A model generated the notes under the pieces. The model was not told the origin of the DNA. It searched no databases and saw nothing but the letters and a program-made list of their open reading frames with translations. Shown one piece after another: positions 31,108 to 35,997 of a stretch of DNA of 35,997 bases. The position numbers and the translations under genes were made by a program. Position 1 is the first letter of the stretch, and every line of letters begins with the position of its first letter. Source of the DNA: Treponemataceae bacterium (GTDB lineage Bacteria > Spirochaetota > Spirochaetia > Treponematales > Treponemataceae); the NCBI GenBank assembly GCA_024680915.1, contig JAILBN010000094.1:1-35997 (forward strand), read 5' to 3'.

Positions 31108-32064
31108 TTATGCTTTCAACGAAAATTTCTTAGGTGAAATTCCGAATTTTTTTTGGAATTCCTTAGAAAAATGACTCATATTAGTGTATCCGCTTTTTAT
31201 CGCAGCCTCTGAAATATTAACGCCTCCATCCACAAGTATGGAGGCCGCTTTCTCCAACCTTTTGTTCTGGACATAACGATGCAGGGAAGTACCGTATAAA
31301 GAACGGAAAAGCCGGGTCATCTTGCTCTCGCTCATGGATAAATCCTTGGCTATGTCACAAGCCCGGTATTCCTCCTGAGGAAAAAACTGAATGCGGCGAC
31401 GAAGTGATTCCAATCTTTTGATATCATCCTGGCAAACATTCATAAAAGCTTTGCAGGGGCTATATTCTGTCTTATTGTATGAAATACCGTAAAGAACCAT
31501 TGCTATAAGCTCAATCATCTTTCCCTCTACAAAAACACCCTTGAATTCCTGATATTTCTCAGAGCTGTCTATTTCAGAAAGAACACGGTACATATCCTTT
31601 GTTATCAAGGTTTTTGTCACGTGGGTCAGGAAAAAGGATTTGCAGGTCTCTATCTGATCAGAGGGGAAATATTTGATAAGAAGCTCCTCAAAATAAGAGG
31701 TACTCATCTGAAGGCTTTTGAACAAAAACTCAACGGAGGGGCTATAATTCATGGAAGTCTGGTAATCATTATTCCTGAATACACAGACTTCTCCAGGCAT
31801 CATGTTTACAACTTCACGACCACCGTCTATCTGCCATTCTATAGTCTGATTCAGGTTGAAAATAAGCTGTATCTCGTCCTTGCCGAAATTATCAGGACGC
31901 ATAGCAAAAATCTCTTTTTTGAAATTAAGATTCCAGTCGTAATAGGTTATTTTGTCCCTGCATCTCTGACTAAGAAGAACAAGCTCCCCCACATCATCAG
32001 GAAGCTTCATTGTACCATCAATTATCCTTCCTAAAGAAATATTACACATATCAGGTATCCTCAT
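31108..32064 (-). CDS. AraC-family transcriptional regulator
   Basis: 318 residues. The C-terminal AraC DNA-binding domain (about 225-315) shows both helix-turn-helix units: ACDIAKDLSMSESKMTRLF and ISEAAIKSGYTNMSHFSKEF, ending KKFGISPKKF. The N-terminal part (IQLIFNLNQTIEWQIDGG ... MMPGEVCVFR) resembles the sensor half of PchR/YbtA-type regulators that respond to siderophores; this is a suggestion from pattern only. It has GGGGA before the ATG. A degenerate copy of the regulon palindrome lies about 125 bp upstream. It stands between the GGDEF gene and the CydDC-like operon on the same strand, with its own gap on both sides. A local activator of one of the ABC operons is a reasonable guess. 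Confidence 0.88.
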   Translation of the reverse strand: MRIPDMCNISLGRIIDGTMKLPDDVGELVLLSQRCRDKITYYDWNLNFKKEIFAMRPDNFGKDEIQLIFNLNQTIEWQIDGGREVVNMMPGEVCVFRNNDYQTSMNYSPSVEFLFKSLQMSTSYFEELLIKYFPSDQIETCKSFFLTHVTKTLITKDMYRVLSEIDSSEKYQEFKGVFVEGKMIELIAMVLYGISYNKTEYSPCKAFMNVCQDDIKRLESLRRRIQFFPQEEYRACDIAKDLSMSESKMTRLFRSLYGTSLHRYVQNKRLEKAASILVDGGVNISEAAIKSGYTNMSHFSKEFQKKFGISPKKFSLKA

Positions 32065-32188
32065 TTTTCCCCAAGCATAACCGAAAACCCTATTTTATGA
32101 GTCACCAAGTAGATACAGGTGAGACACAAGAAAAATCCTTTTTTCCGACAATCCTCCTATAAAAGAACGGAAAAAATATCCCCAATCA

Positions 32189-32204
32189 GTTAGCACTGTA
32201 CAAC
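32189..32204 (-). promoter_or_regulatory. Degenerate regulon operator G upstream of araC
   Basis: GTTAG-CACTGT-ACAAC: one perfect half, the other with two mismatches. On the minus strand it lies inside a possible promoter (TTGTAC, 17 bp, GATATT). Confidence 0.35.
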
Positions 32205-32232
32205 TTTTATGAGAAAATGACAATATTACAGA

Positions 32233-33906
32233 CTACTGAAACTGAAATATTTCATCAGCGGAAGCTAGGGTTGATTTTCTGTGAGAAACAAGAACCATGG
32301 TCTTTGAAGAGTCTTTTTCCCTCTCTTCTTTCAGTGACTTAAGGATTACTGCCTCATTGAGAGAATCAAGATTGCTGGTCGGTTCATCAAGCAGCATAAA
32401 GGGTGCGTCATACAGGAAAGCCCTGGCAAGGCCGATTCTTTGCCTTTCCCCGCCGCTGAGACTGCTTCCCAGCTCTCCGGTTTTCGTATCATAGCCCTTG
32501 GGAAGAGAGACCACAAAGTCGTGGAGTGAAGCTTTTTTCGCGGCCTCCTCAACCTGCGCCTGAGTAAAGCAGTCTGCTCCTAGAGAAATATTCTGGGCGA
32601 TCGTTCCATTGAAAATATATGTATCCTGGGTGATATAAGACTGCATTGCCCTAAGATTCTCGGTTCTCAGTGTTTTTATATCTTCTCCGCCTATCCTTAT
32701 ACTACCCTTGTCCACATCCCAGAAACGCATCAAAAGCTTAAGCAGGGTGGATTTTCCGGAACCGCTTTCTCCATGAATACCGATAAGCTTTCCCTTAGAG
32801 AAGGCCGCACTGAAATCCTTAAGAATATCAGCCTTGTCATAGGCAAAGCTCACATTTTCCACCGAGGCACCGTTGAACTCAACTGTCCGTCCCTCAAGAA
32901 GCTCCTCAACCACAGGCTTTTCTTCCAGCAGGTTAAGAACACGGTTCCCACTGGCTATAGTCTGATTCAGATTATTGGAAAGATTTGAAAGGGCAATCAC
33001 AGGACCGAAGGAGCCCATCATAGCCACGCTTCCAAGCACTAGCTCTGGCAACCCTATCCGGCCGGCCGAGAAAGCCTGGAAAAGGAAAAAGAAGTTACCC
33101 ATGCTGAACAAAAGAATAGCCCCGGTGGTAAAGGCTCTCTGCAAAGCCTCGAACCTGTTCAATTCGCCTTGAATGCGGCCCAGATAAGTGGATTTTTCTT
33201 CCATCTGCTTCTGACGCTTTGCTCCGTATCCATACTGTATAGTCTCGTCCAAGCCCCGGAGGGAAGCCAGCACAAAGCTGTTAAGATCCCCGAATTCATT
33301 GCGGAAGGTAAAGCCCCTGGAGGAGCCCAAGCGGCTGTTGACAAGAGGAATCAGAAGTCCTACGACAAGGTAGGCACAGGCGGCTATAAGAGCAGCAGGT
33401 CCATAAAGATTACCCAAAAAGGCACACATTATCACAGAGACAATAAGTGCAATGGCCACAGGTGAAATGGTATGGGCGTAAAAAACCTCCAAAAGCTCTA
33501 TATCACTGGTTATTACGGAAATCAGGTTACCCTTGTCACGGCCTTCCAGCTTTGCAGGGCAAAGACGACGTAAAGCGGCAAAGACCTTGTGGCGTATAAT
33601 GGCAAGCAGCTTGAAGGCAATAAAATGATTGCAATATTGCTCTCCATAATGGAGTATTCCCCTGGAGACAGCAAGAATTATCAGAAGAGGGAAAATAAAA
33701 GCTTTTCCCCAGAAAAGGAAGTCTGTCTGGACAAAGGATACAAGCTCAGCTGCCGCAAAAACCGTAAGAAAGATGGCGCATAAGAAGCCCGCCACACCAA
33801 GAATGATGGCCAGAAGCATAACAGGGAGGAGAGGCTTTATAATAACGATAAGCTTTGCCATTACGACAGGCGCACTTCTACGTTTTTCTCTTTTAGATAT
33901 TTCCAT
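32233..33906 (-). CDS. CydC-like ABC transporter half
   Basis: About 557 residues from the ATG at 33906, chosen because AAGGAG lies 7 nt upstream and because it overlaps the upstream stop by 14 bp; an ATG 50 codons further out falls inside the upstream gene. It has a six-helix membrane domain and an ATPase domain with GESGSGKST, SLSGGERQR and FMLLDEPTSNLD. Order and style fit CydC of the CydDC family, which moves thiols or heme-related compounds across the inner membrane and supports cytochrome bd assembly in other bacteria. No cydAB is visible here, and generic heterodimeric transporters look alike, so the name is tentative. Last gene of the ygbA-cydD-cydC-like operon. Confidence 0.82.
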   Translation of the reverse strand: MEISKREKRRSAPVVMAKLIVIIKPLLPVMLLAIILGVAGFLCAIFLTVFAAAELVSFVQTDFLFWGKAFIFPLLIILAVSRGILHYGEQYCNHFIAFKLLAIIRHKVFAALRRLCPAKLEGRDKGNLISVITSDIELLEVFYAHTISPVAIALIVSVIMCAFLGNLYGPAALIAACAYLVVGLLIPLVNSRLGSSRGFTFRNEFGDLNSFVLASLRGLDETIQYGYGAKRQKQMEEKSTYLGRIQGELNRFEALQRAFTTGAILLFSMGNFFFLFQAFSAGRIGLPELVLGSVAMMGSFGPVIALSNLSNNLNQTIASGNRVLNLLEEKPVVEELLEGRTVEFNGASVENVSFAYDKADILKDFSAAFSKGKLIGIHGESGSGKSTLLKLLMRFWDVDKGSIRIGGEDIKTLRTENLRAMQSYITQDTYIFNGTIAQNISLGADCFTQAQVEEAAKKASLHDFVVSLPKGYDTKTGELGSSLSGGERQRIGLARAFLYDAPFMLLDEPTSNLDSLNEAVILKSLKEEREKDSSKTMVLVSHRKSTLASADEIFQFQ

Positions 33907-35701
33907 AACCTTCTCCTTTTGCAAAGCTCTCAAGCTCTTTCTGCTTTTTGAAAAGCTTTGCATACTCGCCATCCCTCTCCAGCAGCTGGGAATGACTGCC
34001 ACTCTCTGTGATATTTCCTTCCTGCAGGAAATATATTTTATTTGCGGAGGTAACATTTGCCAGCCTGTGAGAAATCAATATGACGATTTTTTCAGAAGCC
34101 AGCTCATGGATAACCCTCATAATTTCTTCTTCGCTTTCCACGTCAATATTTGAGGTTGCCTCATCGAATATATATACCTTAGGATTCAGTAAAAGTGCCC
34201 TGGCCAAGGCAAGCCTCTGCTTCTGTCCTCCAGAAAGGTTTGAGGCAGCCTCCTCAAGCATATAATCAAGGCCTTCTCCGGCAAAGTCAGACAGATTAAC
34301 CTTCTCCAAGGCTTTATTCAACTCCTGGTCACTTGCCTCCGGCTTTGCCATAAGAAGATTGTCCCGTATACTTCCCTTGAAAAGATAACTCTCATGATTT
34401 ACAAGAACAATATTCTCCATAAGTGAAGCTCCACTTATCTGTCGGAGCTCTACAGAAGCTCTATCAGCTGAGCTTCCTTCTCCCTCAAAGAGCAGCTGTC
34501 CTTCATAGCTCCTGTTCCTACCTACCAGGATTCCGGCAAGGGTACTTTTTCCGCAGCCTGAAAGCCCGACAAAGGAGGTTATTCCACAGGAGCAGTCAAT
34601 GTTCACGTCATGGAGGATCTGGCGGGAATCCTTTCCTCCATAGGAGAAATCCAGATTGCAAAAACGGATACTGCTCAGCTTGTCCGGCATCCTGCCTCTT
34701 TTTTCCTCCGGCTCAGGCAGATCCAGAAGGGCAAAAATCTTGTCGCTGGCAGCCATGCCGTTCATGGCTATATGAAAGAAGGAGCCCAGCAGACGCAAGG
34801 GAATAAAAAACTCTGCCGCCAGCAGAATAATCATAAGAGCCCCCTGAAGGTCCACATTCCCAGCCCTAAGCTGAAGGAGAGTCACGATCATTCCCACGGC
34901 GGCTCCTCCATAGGCCATTATGTCCATCACAGAAGTGCTGTTGAGCTGCATGGTAAGAACCTTCATGGTCACATGACGGAACTTCTGGGCTTCCTCGTCC
35001 ATCTCCAGGGATTTTCTTTTTTCGGCCCGGTAGATTTTCAAGGTGGTAAGGCCCTGTAGGTTCTCAAGGAAGCTGTCTCCCAGCTCCGCGTATAAGCCCC
35101 AGTATTTATTCAGAAGCCTTTTTGCTATTTTCATCACCACAACTATGGACATGGGGATGAGAGGGACACAGACAAGAAGGACAGCTGCCGCTTTGATGTT
35201 CACGAAGGAGAGAATGGCAAAAAGAGTAAGGGGACAAAGGAGGCTGTAAAAGAATTGAGAAAGATATTTTCCGAAATAGATTTCCAGCTGCTCCACTCCC
35301 TCGCTGGCAAGCTGGACCACCTCGGCTGTACGGACATTATCCCGGTAGGAGCTGCCCAGGCGCAAAAGCTTTTCGCAGATGCGGGTCCTGAGTATTCTCT
35401 TCACATCCACGCTGGCCCGGAAGGATGTACGGGAGGTAAGCCAGTCCATACAAAAACGGATAAGGATGCACAGTCCTATAATAATAAGGCGGGTCAAAGG
35501 GGTATTCCTGCCCATGGTGGGGAAAAGCCCCTCTGCCATATAACTGCCCTTTGTGAGGTAAGACGCTGCATCAGGCACAAAGCTTGTCAGACAGTAAATA
35601 AGCAGGACCTGGGCAATAAGGGAAATCCACTGGAAAACAACCTGAAGCCATACATATTTTTTTGCATGGGAAAGGAGCTTAATCAGCCTGACTTTTATCA
35701 T
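33893..35701 (-). CDS. CydD-like ABC transporter half
   Basis: 602 residues: membrane domain (about 20-310) and ATPase domain with Walker A GLSGCGKST, signature NLSGGQKQR, Walker B VYIFDEATSNID and H-loop ISHR. The ATG follows AGGAGG with a 6-nt gap. Its first 23 bp overlap the end of the ygbA gene, and its end overlaps the CydC-like start, so the three genes are translationally coupled. The pair probably forms a heterodimer. The substrate is unknown; thiols or heme are suggested by family, and a link to nitrosative stress by the ygbA neighbour. Confidence 0.84.
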   Translation of the reverse strand: MIKVRLIKLLSHAKKYVWLQVVFQWISLIAQVLLIYCLTSFVPDAASYLTKGSYMAEGLFPTMGRNTPLTRLIIIGLCILIRFCMDWLTSRTSFRASVDVKRILRTRICEKLLRLGSSYRDNVRTAEVVQLASEGVEQLEIYFGKYLSQFFYSLLCPLTLFAILSFVNIKAAAVLLVCVPLIPMSIVVVMKIAKRLLNKYWGLYAELGDSFLENLQGLTTLKIYRAEKRKSLEMDEEAQKFRHVTMKVLTMQLNSTSVMDIMAYGGAAVGMIVTLLQLRAGNVDLQGALMIILLAAEFFIPLRLLGSFFHIAMNGMAASDKIFALLDLPEPEEKRGRMPDKLSSIRFCNLDFSYGGKDSRQILHDVNIDCSCGITSFVGLSGCGKSTLAGILVGRNRSYEGQLLFEGEGSSADRASVELRQISGASLMENIVLVNHESYLFKGSIRDNLLMAKPEASDQELNKALEKVNLSDFAGEGLDYMLEEAASNLSGGQKQRLALARALLLNPKVYIFDEATSNIDVESEEEIMRVIHELASEKIVILISHRLANVTSANKIYFLQEGNITESGSHSQLLERDGEYAKLFKKQKELESFAKGEGYGNI

Positions 35702-35997
35702 GGGAAGCCTCCTGAACCTTTTCTTTTCCGATTTTTTTCATAGCCCTCTTCTGTTCCTGGGAACACAAGACATGCCAGATTGCAAGCAGGGGATGATAAT
35801 GCATGATACGGGGCCCAGAAAAACGCATGACACACCTTATTCTATCACGCATCTCTGGCTTATAACAGTGACTGGTACAGTTTGAGCAGAAGGTTTTCTC
35901 CTGCATACGGGGACATTTCTCGCTGCATAAAACAGCATAAGAAGCAAGCTCCTGACATTCAGGACACATTTTTTTCCCTGCCCGGTCATATAAAGTC
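35679..35997 (-). CDS. YgbA-family (nitrous oxide-stimulated promoter) protein, 5' end outside the window
   Basis: The frame is open to the right edge; at least 106 residues are visible. It has the family pattern of paired cysteines: MCPECQELASYA, EKCPRMQEKTFCSNC, HCYKPEMRDRIR, then VMRFSGPRIMHYHPLLAIWH. This matches E. coli YgbA, an NO-responsive protein that supports growth under nitrosative stress; its biochemistry is unsettled. An internal ATG at 35969 is probably not the start, because the family has about 20-30 residues before MCPEC, and the upstream frame (YDRAGKK) continues. The cysteines could bind a metal or Fe-S cluster. It overlaps the CydD-like gene by 23 bp. Confidence 0.88.
   Translation of the reverse strand, partial: TLYDRAGKKMCPECQELASYAVLCSEKCPRMQEKTFCSNCTSHCYKPEMRDRIRCVMRFSGPRIMHYHPLLAIWHVLCSQEQKRAMKKIGKEKVQEASHDKSQAD

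Noticed and set aside
1-35997. Siderophore biosynthesis, mobile elements or CRISPR in the window
   Set aside because: No peptide-synthetase or siderophore-synthase modules, transposase, integrase or repeat-spacer arrays were found.

Overview
The window looks like part of a treponeme chromosome (Spirochaetota, probably a host-associated anaerobe; inferred). The reasons are two tandem proteins of the Trep_Strep membrane family, a spirochaete-style lipoprotein signal, a multi-TM chemotaxis receptor, ComFB and GGDEF signalling proteins, and several genes whose promoters sit so close to the start codon that leaderless mRNAs are predicted. I see no transposase, integrase, phage gene or CRISPR array.

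Layout. 1-800: 3' part of an unrecognised minus-strand gene, then a GC-rich stretch with three hairpins. 824-5760: housekeeping block with serS (+), a three-gene minus operon ending upstream in a lipoprotein, a ComFB-family gene (+), and a tRNA-His/tRNA-Arg pair. 5817-10425 (minus): a heterodimeric ABC pair, then a FeoB-associated/HMA fusion protein and a metallo-beta-lactamase-fold protein. 10527-11370 (+): mntP behind a yybP-ykoY manganese riboswitch. 11406-16061: an HXXEE membrane protein, a TetR regulator divergent from a short-chain dehydrogenase, a GNAT acetyltransferase and a chemotaxis receptor. 16238-20595 (minus): an ECF transporter operon with two S components, EcfT, an EamA transporter and a fused double ATPase. 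20720-25309: a 1261-residue protein with two activase domains and a dehydratase-like region, divergent from a Crp/Fnr regulator. 25313-28953: a second heterodimeric ABC pair. 29127-32064: a ligand-binding/GGDEF protein and an AraC regulator. 32233-35997: a YgbA (nitrosative stress) gene running off the right edge, followed by a CydDC-like ABC pair.

What ties it together. A 16-bp palindrome, GTTAG-N6-CTAAC, occurs six times. All six copies are intergenic and lie just upstream of these units: the first ABC pair, the FeoB-associated/HMA gene, the HXXEE gene, the ECF operon, the activase/crp divergent region and the second ABC pair. A degenerate seventh copy lies upstream of araC. By chance about 0.03 copies would be expected in 36 kb. 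In four cases the site lies 7-13 bp downstream of a predicted -10 box, as expected for a repressor operator. The copy at the HXXEE gene matches the DtxR/IdeR iron-box consensus at 18 of 19 positions. I infer a metal-responsive (probably iron) regulon for uptake of an iron chelate or heme. It joins an ECF importer with two S components, two YbtPQ/IrtAB-like ABC pairs, a metal-binding membrane protein and a putative ATP-driven low-potential reductase. No siderophore synthesis gene is visible, so scavenging of a foreign chelate is the simplest reading.
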